A stretch of DNA of 64,000 nt, from contig KN832567.1 in assembly GCA_000827205.1 (NCBI GenBank), positions 579,189-643,188 of the forward strand, in the 5' to 3' direction. The notes beneath the pieces are model-generated. The model was not told where the DNA came from. It did not search any database and saw only the letters and a list, made by a program, of their open reading frames with translations. Positions 11,101 through 23,007 of the stretch are shown one piece after another; within the stretch, counting starts at the first letter, position 1, and every line of letters starts with the position of its first letter. The DNA is from Plicaturopsis crispa FD-325 SS-3. Its lineage: Eukaryota > Basidiomycota > Agaricomycetes > Amylocorticiales > Amylocorticiaceae. The position numbers were made by a program, and so were the translations under genes.

Positions 11101-12394
11101 GGTTGGAGACCAGCCGGGCACGTCTGAGATACAGGACCAGGCACGGCTGGAGGTTGTCACGCCGCAGGGGTGGGCGTTCTCCGCGCGCATCTGGCACGAC
11201 CGCGAGGCTAACCTGCTCGACCGCATCATCAACGACAAGCCACGTATTCCTGGGCAGAAGCCAGAGGACGGCAAGGCGAGAGAGAGGCAGGAGGCACTCG
11301 AGGCGCGCGAAGTGTACCTACGGCGGTTCATCCACGCGCCACGCCACCACCGTGCAGTTGCAGCGCTCTGCCATCGCTATTCGGCGTTTGCGGGCACGGT
11401 GCGGCTGGTCAAGCGGTGGCTGGCGGCGCACTGGCTCTTGCATGGCCACGTCAGCGAGGAGGTCGTCGAGATTATATGTGCAAGCCTGTTCGTCAGCGGT
11501 GATCAGACTGCCGATGCTAGGGTAGGCGTTCCTGGGAGCAAGGAGCGTGGATTTGCAGCCGTTGTCGAGTTCCTCAAGGATTGGGCTTGGGAAGACGGGC
11601 TGTTCGTCCCGCTCTACGACAGCGAATCGCGGGCTGGTGTCGACTCCGCCCCTGCAGCCGGATCGAAACACGGTGTTTGGTCGGTATCTACAGACGTCGA
11701 CAAAGGCGGTCATATGTGGACATCGTCCGGCCCCGATATCGTCGCGGCACATCGCGTGCGCGCATTGGCCAAAGCGACCTGGAACTGCTTGCGTGGGATT
11801 GGGGAGGGTGGCCTTGACGTGCAGGTATAGTAGCACCTTTGTAAAAGGCACGTTTTGAGACTAATTTTTTCCATGACAGGCACTTTTCATACATCCTACC
11901 GAGGACTATGACTTTGTCGTACATCTAGAGCCCTCTGTTCTTCCGCGGTACTACCAAAATATTGATCCTGATAGTGCTGTTTGGGCAAAACGCGGGAAAT
12001 ACGCCAATATTCAAGACGCGGACGACTCCACCCGCCCTTCGCGCCCTGGGTTCGATCCAGCCATGCTGCTATTCGACGACATTCGAAGGACGTACACCGA
12101 CACGCTGAAAGTATTCTATGACCCATTAGGCGGAGACAAGATCGGCGCCGTCTGGGACCCTTCGCTGAAAACTCCTCGGCCGTTCAGAGTACTCGGCGGA
12201 TTTTCCAGCGTACCATTGCCCAAAGTATGCCTCTCGCGTTTATCATCATATCCTCACTTTGCTGATGTGCGCATCACTAGGAGTCTGAAAAGGCGAAAGA
12301 TAAAGGTCTTGTGGTATTGAATTCTAGCTCTATACTGAGCGAGCTCGAACTGTTAGGATCGGGCTTGGTCAAGGAGATCACTGTGCGTTCGTGA
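8173..12394 (+). CDS. UTP22: U3 snoRNP protein Utp22/Nrap
   Basis: Nucleolar protein of the small-subunit processome (UTP-C), needed for 18S rRNA maturation. Eleven exons are inferred: 8173-8232, 8287-8538, 8604-8930, 9003-9174, 9239-9718, 9773-9828, 9889-9990, 10050-10171, 10237-11824, 11880-12224 and 12281-12394. They sum to 3,618 nt, a whole number of codons, giving 1,205 residues, usual for the family. The N-terminus is basic and then strongly acidic (repeated E and D near residues 40-60). Nrap blocks follow: GDALALLRVWAAQRGYG, SSYQLFKAALDFL, DPQEYVDNHDSVFVD, GDKAELRRFKDGRIVESVVW and the C-terminal FYDPLGGDKIGAVWDP. The fold is a tandem inactive nucleotidyltransferase. The gene converges on the WD40 gene to its right with under 200 bp between stops. 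Confidence 0.92.
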
Positions 12395-12586
12395 CAATAA
12401 AACGAGGATAGCCGTGCTTCCTGGGCCCGCTCATACTCGCCTGGTTGTGTATTGCCTTGCCAAAGTCAATGTACGCATAGGATATTATTTGATTACATAT
12501 AACACTAGTGTAAACATTATACGCACTCCCTGGATACAAGATACATGGAAAGCCACAGAGGAATACAAACAGCTGGATGTTATGGG

Positions 12587-15500
12587 CTACGGCGGTAACG
12601 GCAGGCCGGAAAGCAGAGACAATGGTGATCTAGACAGTACATGGGCATTGCCAGTGGACATTCCATCGAGGAAGCCGACTCTTGGAGGGGGATCACATAT
12701 GCATCCACAACCCGTAGCACACGCAGCGTTGTGGCGGCTATTGTGGCCTTTCCAGCAGGAGATGTGGGTAACATGGAGGCATCGTGCGCATGTGTGCGAT
12801 AGACCTAATTTTTGATCTCAACATAGAGCTCGGCGCCATACAGGAGTAGCAGTACTTTACCTTTGACAGGGAGGCGGCATACAGAGCATCCGGGCTTGGA
12901 CGGCAAGTTTCCGCAGGCGGTGCATGCCAAGGCGTTTTCCAGTAGACGCATACCACATCGTGCGCACGTATGTGCAAGACCTGTGAAGCATTTGATGTGA
13001 GCGAGACGACGAAGATCCGTGCTATCTGGGTCGCACCGGTGTCATGATATTCGTGATTCTGGACAGTGACGAATGGTGCGTATTGGTGAATTTCGGCTTG
13101 GACCGACTTCAACATCTCCGCGCGCTTGTGCGGTAACTCCCAGGCGAAGAGGCAATTTGCGTATTGCATGATATGGCAAACAAGTTGTTGCCGCACATGT
13201 GGGTCAAACGTGAGAGTACTGCAGGTCACACCATTTTGTCAATCACCTTGGCATAGTTATGGGGGAAATAAACGAACTTATGGGTGTGCACTAGGCTAGG
13301 GTTCCTGTTGAAAACCAGTACTTTTTCTGGGATAGTCGATGTCTGCGAAAATGTGGGACGTCGGATGTGGCCCGCAGAGCCGGAACTTGATTTCATGAGC
13401 GGTGAAGGAAGAGGGATCGATCCATCTGACCAAGATAACTTGGGGGCCGAAGACGCAGCTGAAGAATCTCTCGCAGAACCTTTCAGCCTCGGTGAATCCT
13501 GGCCGCGCGCTCCTTCAGCACCTGGAGGAACTGGTATCGTCGTTCCAGTCGGCAAGCGCGAGACTTGAAGATCGAACGGCATAGGTGTGGATCCATCCTT
13601 GAAGGTATCCTGCATGCCAGCCATAAAATGACGCATGCCACCGGCATTGAAAAGACTGGACCACGACCCGCGTGAGGAGTTGGACGTCGATAGCGAGGGG
13701 CCAGTGTGCCCAGTGGCGGCCGGCGACGAGGACAGCCGAGGCCAGTTCGGAGACGTTGCTACTCGATTGATATTTTCTTTCCGGCGGGATAGGCTGAAGT
13801 AGTCCGCACCATTCAGACGCGACGCTGCGGAGGCGAGCGGGGTCTCGCTGCTCAAGCGGGCCTCCTGTGCCGTGGCTTTGCGTAACATCAGCAACATAGG
13901 TGATTAGATAGGGACAAAGTGGCATACGCAGCGGAAACGGTGAACGAGACGCTTGGAAAAGAATCACTGATGTCATTGCAAGTAGCTGTATATCCTTACT
14001 AACGAGGAGCTCGGCGTACCTGTCATTGACGGTCAGCGTTAGTAACGACTATAAGGACCTCACTCACAGTCGATCTGCAATCTGTTGAGCTATAGAGTGT
14101 CGACGTGGTAGATCACGCGCGGATTTTCGACTGCACACGGCCGAGAGTAATATCCTAAATGCCCGCTCGTGGTCGAAGCGGCCACACGTCCTGGCAACCT
14201 TTGCATTGCGCTCACACACGGCCTCCAGTGTATCGGCCTCGAAAATGTACCCTTTTGCTGCCGACTTCTCGGCCTGGGTGATATCCGCTGGCCACATAAG
14301 GCAGAGCATGCTCCTCCGAACAGGGACTAGGGAGTAACTCGCTGAAGAGTCACTAGCTGACTTCGGGTCAGTGTTGGCACCTAGCCGTTGACGATCGGAT
14401 GTCAAGAGGTTGGTCATGACACGCAGGAGATTGTCGCCGGTTCCGACAGGACCCTTGGCATCTGTGGAAATCGACGCAGGTCGGTCTTTTGCAGAGAGCC
14501 CGAGGCGACGAACAGCATCTGACAGAAGCGCTGGGGGTTGTAGGAGACCTGTAGGACGAGGTTGGAGTTCCGCAACGGTCCGCGTTATTACTGTGGCCGC
14601 GGGATTCCGAACAAGACGAGGGGGAGCTCGGAAGAAGCAGATGAGTTCACCTTACACGGGAAGAAACATTAGAGGGTCGTTGCAGCGAACCAATGCACGA
14701 AGGTTGGCTTACCATTCGGACCAAATATGCCCTGCGAGGTGCGAGGCTCCACTATGCCCGGAACATTTGCAGCCAAAGCAACCGTCGCATCTCGGCCTTT
14801 GCGCGATACAGGGTCGTCTTCGCCCTCAGAAGAAGACTCAGACTCCTGTCCGCCAGGCTGTTGAAGGTCATCTTCATAGAGGAGGAATTTCAGACACGGC
14901 TCCAAGCATGGTCGTTGGTGGGCCGCGATTGCTCGAAGCCTCCGCAGAATCAATGCGCGGGCTCTGTTCGTGATGAGAGGAGTTTTCTCTAGTTCAATTG
15001 ATGGAGTACCGCCCGGCGGAGGTGCGTGCGGATAATCTTTTGGAAATGTGAAAGAGACGCGTACGAACACGGAACTATGGTCACCCCATGGCCCATGTAA
15101 GCCGAGGGTACATGTTCGCTTTTTTGTTAGGTCGTGCTATTCGGACGATCGGATGAGTAACTTGTAGCACGCGTTTCACATGCAAAACAGTATGAACCTT
15201 TTCAAGTTTGATTTTCGACGCCGGAAGTTTCGTGAGGACAGATGTTATTCTACGAAAAAATCTGATCAATAAAAGTAGAGGTGGTAGTGAGAGTCTTAGC
15301 TTACTCATTTTGCAGAAACTGTATGCCATCGCCTTCATCCCGGCCTCTACTCTCGCTTCGGGGTCGCAAGTCGGGTGAATCATCCTGTCTTGAGGGCGGT
15401 CGTGACGCCGAGCTGACCCGAGAAGCCTTTCCACTGCCACCGCCGCTCCCGGGTCTCGAGCTGCTTTCTCTGCTCTCGCCTGCCTTGACGCTTGTGAACC

Positions 15501-17525
15501 AAGCGAGAGGATCTACTCGGGCTGATTTTCCACCGACACCGCCGCGACTCATAGTCCCGCCCGGTCGACTGCCCGTCAAGGAGACAGGGAGAGACTTCGG
15601 GCCATTCGTCAAGTCGTGGAGGTGTGCCATTTTTTCCGTAGGTCTTTCTCGTGGTCCTGTACCCGCAAAGCGTTGGGAGCCAGGGGGTGGACGGGGCGGT
15701 GGAGGGGCTCTGACCCCGGCCAGAATCGAACGGTGACCGACGGGCGCTGACAGCGCCGGAGGATAATCCGTGCCGATAGGAAGATTTCTAAACGAGAAAC
15801 CTGTGTATGCAGAATCAACATCGGACGTTTCCGCAGTGTGCGTGGAGCCATGTCCATGCCCGATTTTCTGTCGGGGAGTGTCAGAATACAGGACAATTTT
15901 TACGGCGGATCTGACGGACCTGCGTAATCTCGGGATCTTGTGGCCAGAAACGAAGGGTCCGGTCTTTTGACCATGTAATGAGCTGGAAATCGGTGCCACC
16001 TTCAAGATGTCAGTATAAAGACTAGACGAAACAAGGCTAAGACCAAAGTCTGACCTTGATTGCCTCTCCTCCAAACGAATTCCTTGACAACGTCTGTATG
16101 ACCTTCGAAAGATTCCACGGGAGTCAAGGCATCGTCGTAAGACCACATCTCCAGTGCATTCTCGCTCCGCTGGGGGAGGCTCAGAACACCGCGTCCAAAA
16201 GGTAGGTCCCTCGCCCTCCACACCGGGTACGTGGTAGAGATCGTGGTCTGTGGGACATGCTGCCCTCCTTCGGATGCTTGAGCATCAATGTCCCATACCT
16301 TGATTGTCTTGTCGAGAGAGCATGTTACGATTTCATTGCGGCTGTAATGCGTCCAGTCAATCCCGTAGATTTTGGCAGAGTGGGCTTTGATCCTAGTCAA
16401 GGGCATTGAGCCTTTCTGGTGAGATAGCATAAATGCGAGTGCTCGTGGACCACTTTGCATAGAATGTAACTCACGCGGCGATCCCATATGAGAACCTCGT
16501 TCATATGCGAGGAGGCGAGGATGTTAGCATCCCGTCGATTCCATTTGACTTGCGTTCCACCGGCTGAGAAAACGTTCAGACTGTGTACTGCGTAGCACAT
16601 TTATTTCATGTGATTTACCGTTGAAGGCACATAACCCTGAGGTGCACAGAGTCAATCCGACAGCACATTGACATGACCGTAGCGACTAACCAAGGATAGG
16701 TTTACGGGTCTCGCGCAGGTCCCACGCCCATAGCCAAGAGTCAATGCCAGTGCTCACAACCGTGTCAGGCTCAGTTGTGTGCCAGTTAATGTCCGTGATA
16801 GCACGGTAGTGAGATCGCAGGATATGGTTAATGGAAGTCTTTCCAACGATGAGCAAGTTCCAAATCAAGCTGTATATAACGCGTGAATATGCTAGTGCGA
16901 TGCTTTATACAAGAACATGCGTACAGCTTCTCACTAGAGGTAGAAACGATATATTCTGCCCTCGAAGGGTGAGGATTCCACTGCACGTCCGCAACATCCC
17001 ACGTTCCACCTTGAGGCAGAAATCGCGGTACATTGAGGGGCTCCTCTAGATCTATAATGAACAATCCTCTCCGACTGGCACCCAGGTCATTGGTTGAGCT
17101 GCGTTGGGAGTGAGGCTGGGACGTACGCGGCAAGGACAACGTCGCGACTAGAAGGGCTGATACTCATCTGCAGAGCGTCTTTCGCGTTAGCAATCCCATT
17201 CCCGACGTCCAGGGCCACTGAGTAGTGCAAAACATGGACTCACATTTCCGACAGCATCGCCGACCAAGTTCTTCATGTCTATTTGCATGCTATGCCCGAA
17301 ATTGCCGCCGCCCTCCGGCGAGGGTGGTTCCGACGCCTGCACTGAGCTGTCAGAACCTTTGTGCGCAAGCTCATCAGAGCCTTTTGGTGTAAGCTCGTCC
17401 GACGAGAAAGGCGTCGCGCGGGGCCTGCGCGCGGAGAGGAGACCGATATCTGTGCTGCCAGTGGGTGCCGGCAAGTCAAGTCGTACCGACCGAGCACTCG
17501 CTGGTGACCGTGAATTTCGCGACAT
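12587..17525 (-). CDS. WDR59: WDR59/Mtc5-like WD40-RWD-zinc protein of the SEA (GATOR2) complex
   Basis: Subunit of the vacuole-associated SEA/GATOR2 complex that relieves TORC1 inhibition. The gene has many introns; the extent is firm but not every junction was fixed. In order: a low-complexity N-terminus; WD40 repeats (AVQWNPHPSRAEYIVSTSS-like, ITDINWHTTEPDTVVSTGID, VKWNRRDANILASSH, IYGIDWTHYSRNEIVTCSLD); a Pro/Ser-rich linker; an RWD domain with FTFPKDYPHAPP; the block NAKVARTCGRFDHERAF; and a C-terminal zinc module with CTACG, CSVCRLPV, CARC and CATGCGC. That order is diagnostic of WDR59. The start at 17525 (MSRNSRSP) is the most likely ATG; an in-frame ATG at 17591 is the alternative. 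The stop at 12587 follows the last zinc cysteines by about 40 residues. Confidence 0.88.
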
Positions 17526-18115
17526 TCCTAGGACAGCTTGCTCCAACCGGTGCCAGTCAGTCTCGCGAACCCAGATGCAACCCAGACGCAAGTCAAGCAG
17601 CAGTCAAGAATCAAGATGCGTTTTGCAGTGTGCACTCGCGCGATGGCAGGTAGGAGTCTGTCAGCGATCAAGTCAAATAGCCCCTGTGGTACCGCCAGTT
17701 GGTGTACGGCTTCAACTTGTTCAATGAGCAATAGCTTGCAATGAACGCTTGCACTGCTGCTTTTCGCCTCGTTTCGCCAGTATTTGCAGACACTTATGCT
17801 CCTGCTACTACCTCCGTGAAGGTACCTACTTCAAATCTGTGTACATGGAGTTCAAGCTCATGTTGTTGTGCCGACGACATCCTTGTATTCCGAGAGTCTG
17901 ACCAGTGAGTGACAAGGCGACCTGAGTTAAGTTCTTCGTCGTTATTTGTTCTTTTTTTTTGCTATCAAGACATTCGCATTGTTGTAGTCTCCCAACCCGA
18001 GTCCGATGGCACAGTATAAAGGTGAGAGACAGCCGTCAATTCGCCACAAATTTTCCCTCATCTCACTTGATTTCCCAGTGTGCATTCATTGCCTCTTCTT
18101 CTCAGGCTCTTCACA

Positions 18116-19501
18116 ATGTCGGCGTCCCCACCCAGTGTTACAACGGTCAAGCATTATGTGCCTAGAGCACTCCTGCCACCAGTTATTCACACTGATTCAG
18201 TAGAGCCTATGCCACTCGAAGGCTTCCGTAGTCATCACCACCCTCTCGGAGGATATCTAAATCCAGGGGGTATCAACAAACTGCTTCGAATGCACCGCTA
18301 TGATCAAGTCCAGCTCACGCATGACGTGCAGGAGTGTCAGTTTATCATCGTGTACTACATAGCCATGAATAAAGGGACTAATATGGGCACAATACAGTCA
18401 GCAGCAGTATCTCAGAAATGCAGCTCACTTTCAATACAGACGACGAAGAAGACCTGACAATATGTGTAGACGGTGAGGCCTTTCAGATTCCCGACTCCAG
18501 GATGTACTAATGTATTTTGGTCGATCTGCTATAGGTGTCAACGACGAATTCCCGCCAGGCCAGTCTAAGCACTCAAAGAGGATCATTATTCAGCAGAGAT
18601 TGCTCGAGTCAGACGAAGACGTTAGCCGTAGGACCCAGCACACCATTCTCATGACAGCTAGCAGTATTTACCACAAGCTCTTTCCTGCAACTCCGCCGGA
18701 GTGGAGGTTTCGGCGTCATAGAGTACTCGGAGTATTGCCACAATATTTTCATGCTTACATTTTTGGCGATTGGGAGGTGTGTTTACTAGGTCCCTTGACG
18801 CGTCCTCCTGCGATGCGACTGATTTGCATGCATCTACCCAGCTCAAAGAGGGTGCTGTCGCTGTGTTTGTCGTCCCGCCGTGGTATTTAGCACCACAAGA
18901 TATGGAGGATTTCGTGAACACCCGTTCGGTAAGTAGTGCGACAGCGAGACGTTTGCCCTTCCTCATGCTAGCAACCAGTTCAAAGCCTTACCTATAACGG
19001 GTGAAAGCTCCCCATCTGTCGACCAGAAGAGACAGCATTACTGGGCAATGGTGAGCTTGATTCTCCGATAGATAGATGTTTATCCAGGATTGACGGCCTC
19101 GCATTCAATCCAGATTGACAATGTCTGTTACAATAATCAGATCCGTCATTTCGCAGTGACGACTTATGAGCAATGGGTATTTGGGTGTCTTTCGGACGGT
19201 ATGTTTCTGGCACTTTCACATGGTACTGCCGTTTATTTTGTATGGCTTTGTAACCCCAGACTGGAAAGACGCGAGCATCTCCGAGATACGAGGACACAGA
19301 GCGTGTAGTCCAACGATTCTAGAAACGCTCTTATTCTGGATGCGATGTGGGCTTGGAAACGAACCAGGGATGCGTCCATCAGAGGTCGGTCACTGCCCTC
19401 CCTTCCACGGTGTTGTTGATACCGATGAGGTCTCTTGCACCTACGAGGACCTTTTCTGGGGCGATCCAAAAGTCGTCCATGAAATTTCCTCCTTATATTG
19501 A
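18116..19501 (+). CDS. uncharacterised expanded family, copy A
   Basis: I recognise no named domain. The multi-exon structure is shared with copies B, C, D/E and F. Conserved blocks in order: VKHYVPRALLPPVIHT; HHHPLGGYLNPGG; RMHRYDQ; a short acidic piece before a splice site; SSIYHKLFP; GVLPQYFHAYIFGDWE; FVVPPWYLAPQDMEDFVNTR; KRQHYWAM; TTYEQWVFGCLSDG; a block with PTILETLLFWM; EVGHCPPFHGVVDTDE; CTYEDLFW; stop after ISSLY. The start ATG at 18116 (MSASPPSV) matches copy B, and a TATA box lies about 100 bp upstream. There is no signal peptide or membrane span, so it is probably intracellular. Exact splice sites need transcript data. Confidence 0.65.
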
Positions 19502-19561
19502 GCGTTCGCTGCTTGTTTTCGTGCGGCTAGTTAATTTCGTTTTCTTCTGTTTGTATTTTAG

Positions 19562-20725
19562 GCCCCATCCAATTCAACCGATTCTGGCCATTTTGGAAGC
19601 GACGCAACCCTTCAAGCTCAAGATAACACGACATCCTTCGTGCAACAACTGAGGTCCCCAAGTCTGGCTTTACCTGGGCCCCATCAACATGTCGTCTATC
19701 CTCACACACTGATGCCACATGGCGTCGCCGTTACCCCTACCCCGGAGGTCACTGAGAACCTCGGTGAAGAGAACAAGTCTCCGCTGTTTACCCCGAGGCC
19801 CGACAATGAACAGCCCCCGCCTGTGCGCCGGAACCCATTCGCACTCCAGACTCCGGCTCGCTTCGAACAATCCCCGGGATATTTCGTCGCGAGCTCTACC
19901 CACGGAAATGTCCACCCAGGTCCTAAATTTGAGCCGAGCGACGAGCAGTCTGGCATAGTGGTCTACAACGGCCGGAGTGTAGCCGCCCAAGTCGCAGGCC
20001 CCTCAAACATGAGCGTGGACCATCCGTACCAACAGCTGTCGCTCGCTACAGTTCCTCCTCGTGGATATACCATGAACACTGGGTTCGCAAATGGGACTCA
20101 GCCGCAGGCGACTGAATACCGGGCTGCCCCGAGTGTGTACCACCAACACCAACACCAGCCGCAAGCCCCTGCGCTCGGAGGGCTTCACAGTCATTTTAAC
20201 GCCGCACCAGCTAGTGATACTATGTTCCAGAGGCTAGGATATCTCGACCAGCAAGGTGCTTTCGGGGGGCCACCCAGCGGACACGTTGGCATACCGCATG
20301 GACATTGGCACGGGACGGGGTCATCCGTGGGCACCGACTCACTTCGCGCAGTCCCGATAGCGCCGGTATCGCTCGAAAACTCAAACGCTGGCTACGATAA
20401 TGGCGCTCACTCTCAGGTGGCACGATTCCACCCGGCGGTACAACAGGGCGGTGTGTTCGCGACTGGTCCGAGCATATACGAAGAACAGCAGCGACATGCC
20501 TTTGCGACCGCACACTTCCGCCGCGCGTACGCTGAATTTGAAAGACTCCATTCTCGGACGGCAGCCATACTCTCAGGTCAAGCTGCTCCCTCCTCGGCGA
20601 GTTCGCACATTGCGGCACCCAACACGACTGATACACACGCTCAGGCTCCCGGGGAAAGCTCTGACATGAGCATGAGCATGTCCCCACCATGTCGGTCGTC
20701 CCAATGCTCCACCGGTAATCAGTAA
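19562..20725 (+). CDS. Pro/Gln/His-rich frame downstream of copy A
   Basis: Open frame of 387 codons starting right after a strong splice acceptor (TTTGTATTTTAG) at 19561 and ending at 20725. It is low in order and rich in Pro, Gln, His, Ser and Gly, with PHGHWHG, QQGG and a terminal MSMSMSPP-type run. The first in-frame ATG is at 19712 (LMPHGVAV). Copy B has the same frame in the same place. The codons just after the acceptor (xPxNxTDS) are kept in copies A, B, D and F mostly by synonymous changes, so this region is translated. Whether it is a separate gene or a downstream exon joined to copy A by unusual splicing cannot be decided; copy A has its own stop at 19501. Confidence 0.5.
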   Translation, partial: APSNSTDSGHFGSDATLQAQDNTTSFVQQLRSPSLALPGPHQHVVYPHTLMPHGVAVTPTPEVTENLGEENKSPLFTPRPDNEQPPPVRRNPFALQTPARFEQSPGYFVASSTHGNVHPGPKFEPSDEQSGIVVYNGRSVAAQVAGPSNMSVDHPYQQLSLATVPPRGYTMNTGFANGTQPQATEYRAAPSVYHQHQHQPQAPALGGLHSHFNAAPASDTMFQRLGYLDQQGAFGGPPSGHVGIPHGHWHGTGSSVGTDSLRAVPIAPVSLENSNAGYDNGAHSQVARFHPAVQQGGVFATGPSIYEEQQRHAFATAHFRRAYAEFERLHSRTAAILSGQAAPSSASSHIAAPNTTDTHAQAPGESSDMSMSMSPPCRSSQCSTGNQ

Positions 20726-20931
20726 GTACCAGTCACTGCCAGTCAGTACCTAGCATCAGTGACAGAGTTCTATTGTGCGCATGAAATGCATATGCTATTG
20801 CTGTTTTTCCTGGCTTGGACATCGACTTATGAAAGGTAGGGGCTCAGCACTTGGGTATAAGCAGGAGATATATTCGGTACGGTAATAATGACAGCAGATA
20901 TAATGTAGGGTAATTTTGGCGACGAGCGCAC

Positions 20932-22742
20932 TTAGAGAGCAGGGCTAAGACGAGCGATGAGCACGGTGAACTTCAGGGAAGGGAAAAAGATACGCACGAG
21001 AGTGCCTTGCGGGGAGTGACCTGGATGGACGTGTGGTTGGGCACGCCGTTGATACGGTGGTACGCGTTGAGGTTCTTGTGCAGCACGATCTGGAATATCG
21101 AGCATCCTCCTTGGCTGTACACACGCATAAGCAACCACATACGCAACGCGAGAAAGAAAGGCAGGCACGCACCGAGAGATGATGGTCGAGTATGCGAGGA
21201 AGAAGACCCAAATCCTGTACCAGCGCTCGCCGTACTTCTCGACGACCTTCTCCTTGTTCGACACCCAGTTCTTGTACCACCGGTAGAGTGTTGCGGAGTA
21301 GTGCACACCGAGGACGTCGATGCTCTTGACTTCGAAGCCGGCGTTCTCGAGGTGTCCAACGTGCCAGTTGAGAGCGCAACTCGCGTCGGCACCGGGGAAG
21401 ACGTATTTGTTCATGAAGAGACCCCTTCGTGGTGCGTTAGATGCACGTCGACACGATAACAGGGACAACGCACCAAATGAGATCCTCGTATTGCCATGTG
21501 GGACGGAAGCCAGAGACCTGGTAGAAGAAGATGCCGTCGTCGTCCAGAAGGTCGTAGACCTGCTTTAAAAACGAACTGTAGTGGCGGACGCCAACGTGCT
21601 GCGGAAATGTTAGCCCTGCCCGCGAAAGAACGACGCGGTACACACCTCAGCCATCTCCAGAGACACGATCTTGGAGTAGTGTCCGGGACCACCAGGAATG
21701 TCGCGGTAGTCCATGCACAGGATGCGGGCCTTGTCTGCAGTGACGCCGTTGTTCTTGATGCGCTCGTTGCCAAACTTGGTCTGGTTCTTGCCGAGGGTGA
21801 TACCGGTGACGTCGCAGTCATAGTTCTTGGCAGCGAAGGCAGCGAGAGTGCCCCAGCCACAGCCAATGTCCAGCAGGCGGTCCGAGGGCTGCAGGTCGAG
21901 CTTCTCGCAGACGATGGCTAGCTTGTTGTCCTGGAGCTCCTCGAGCGTCTCCTCCCTAGTGATATCCGAGATGACACCAGAGGTGTAGATCATGCGTGGG
22001 CCCAAGAACCTAGACGATGCGTCAGTAACAGGCGAAGGCGGCGCACGGTGAGTTAATACCATTCGTAAAAGTCATCACCGCCTGTAAAAATATCAGACTT
22101 GGCGCTGGCAATAAGAGAATACGCGAACTTACGGTCGTAGTGTCCACGGACTTGCTCCTCGTCCTGGCTCTGCGAGTGGACGATGACCTCGGGGATGAAG
22201 CGCGTGAAGACGTATTTGAAGAGCTCCGGAGTGAAGATCATCTTGGCCCAGTCGTGACGCTGCTCGAGGATGTCGAGAACGTCGCCTGGGTGACTGTAAG
22301 TGCAAGTCATAGACACGCGACACAGAAATGGCGTACCATTTACGTCGATCTTGCCCTCAAAGTACGCGTCGTGGAAGACCTGCATGGGGATTTTCTCCTT
22401 GCCGTGGAACTGGACCTTGAGTTCGCGGTCCTTGATGGTGATGTACTCCTCGATGTCCTTGCCGGGCAGAACGACCTTCTGGTTCTTGCGGCGACCGTAG
22501 ATACTGTTCAACGTCCAGTACGCGATGGTGACGGGAACACCGAGCACCACGACGAGGAAAAGGTACGTCTTGAAACCACCACGGTTGACCAGAGGCAGTA
22601 TCCGTTTGACTACCCATGGGACGGCCAGAATCAATGCTGCCAAATGGTAGTTGGAGAACGAGCCATTGCCCTCTGCCAGACCAACCAGCGGCGAGTTTTT
22701 GATTGCAGGCACGTCCGTGACGCGGACGGAGGAGGACGACAT
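20932..22742 (-). CDS. sphingolipid C9-methyltransferase (cyclopropane-fatty-acid-synthase type)
   Basis: Membrane enzyme that adds the C9 methyl branch to the sphingoid base of fungal glucosylceramide, using S-adenosylmethionine. The N-terminus has two hydrophobic spans (about residues 30-50 and 60-80). The SAM-binding motif LLDIGCGWGTLAAFAAKNY and the family blocks GDDFYEWFLGPRMIYTSG, ARILCMDYRDIP and GIFFYQVSGFRP follow, as does the late segment YRWYKNWVSNKEKVV. At least six introns are seen, including 22336-22286 and 22132-22082. The last intron is inferred and sets the stop at 20932; without it the stop would be at 20973. YIF1 is divergent from it, sharing a 265-bp promoter. Confidence 0.9.
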
Positions 22743-23007
22743 GGCGGTCAGGATGAAGAAATGGTACCTGTTTGCACGCTGGATTTATATTTTTCTGCTG
22801 GCTTACGTATTTTTGTGACACGTCGAAGTACTGCTGTAAATTGGTTGCTTCGTACTTCATCCGCCCACTTCTTTACTTTACACGTCGCCGTCGTCCGCTG
22901 GTCTGTACAGGTCCATTCCACCTCTGGAGACCGCTGAAAGTCAAGCGGATCAGTCTCATTCGTGCCAATTTACAGGAATTTCCCCTTAGTGGCGTAGACT
23001 GCGCAAC
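22743..23007. promoter_or_regulatory. shared divergent promoter of the methyltransferase and YIF1
   Basis: Only 265 bp separate the two start codons. No clear TATA box was seen on either side. Any control region must be shared or compact. Confidence 0.45.

Larger units (their letters stand above)
17841..20790 (+). repeat. left arm of a 2.9-kb inverted duplication
   Basis: Homologous to the reverse complement of 24427-27328. Similarity begins in the promoter region (TTGTGCCGACGA...CCGAGAGTCTGAC), includes a TATA box near 18015, a family gene and its downstream Pro/Gln-rich frame, and ends about 65 bp past the last stop (ATCAGTGACAG...TTGTGCGCA). The arms are clearly diverged but align throughout with matching introns. 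Confidence 0.8.

Noticed and set aside
15301-16221. Single 306-codon minus-strand frame taken as its own gene
   Set aside because: It crosses intron boundaries of the WDR59-like gene; only its inner part (WD40 end, linker before the RWD domain) is exon.
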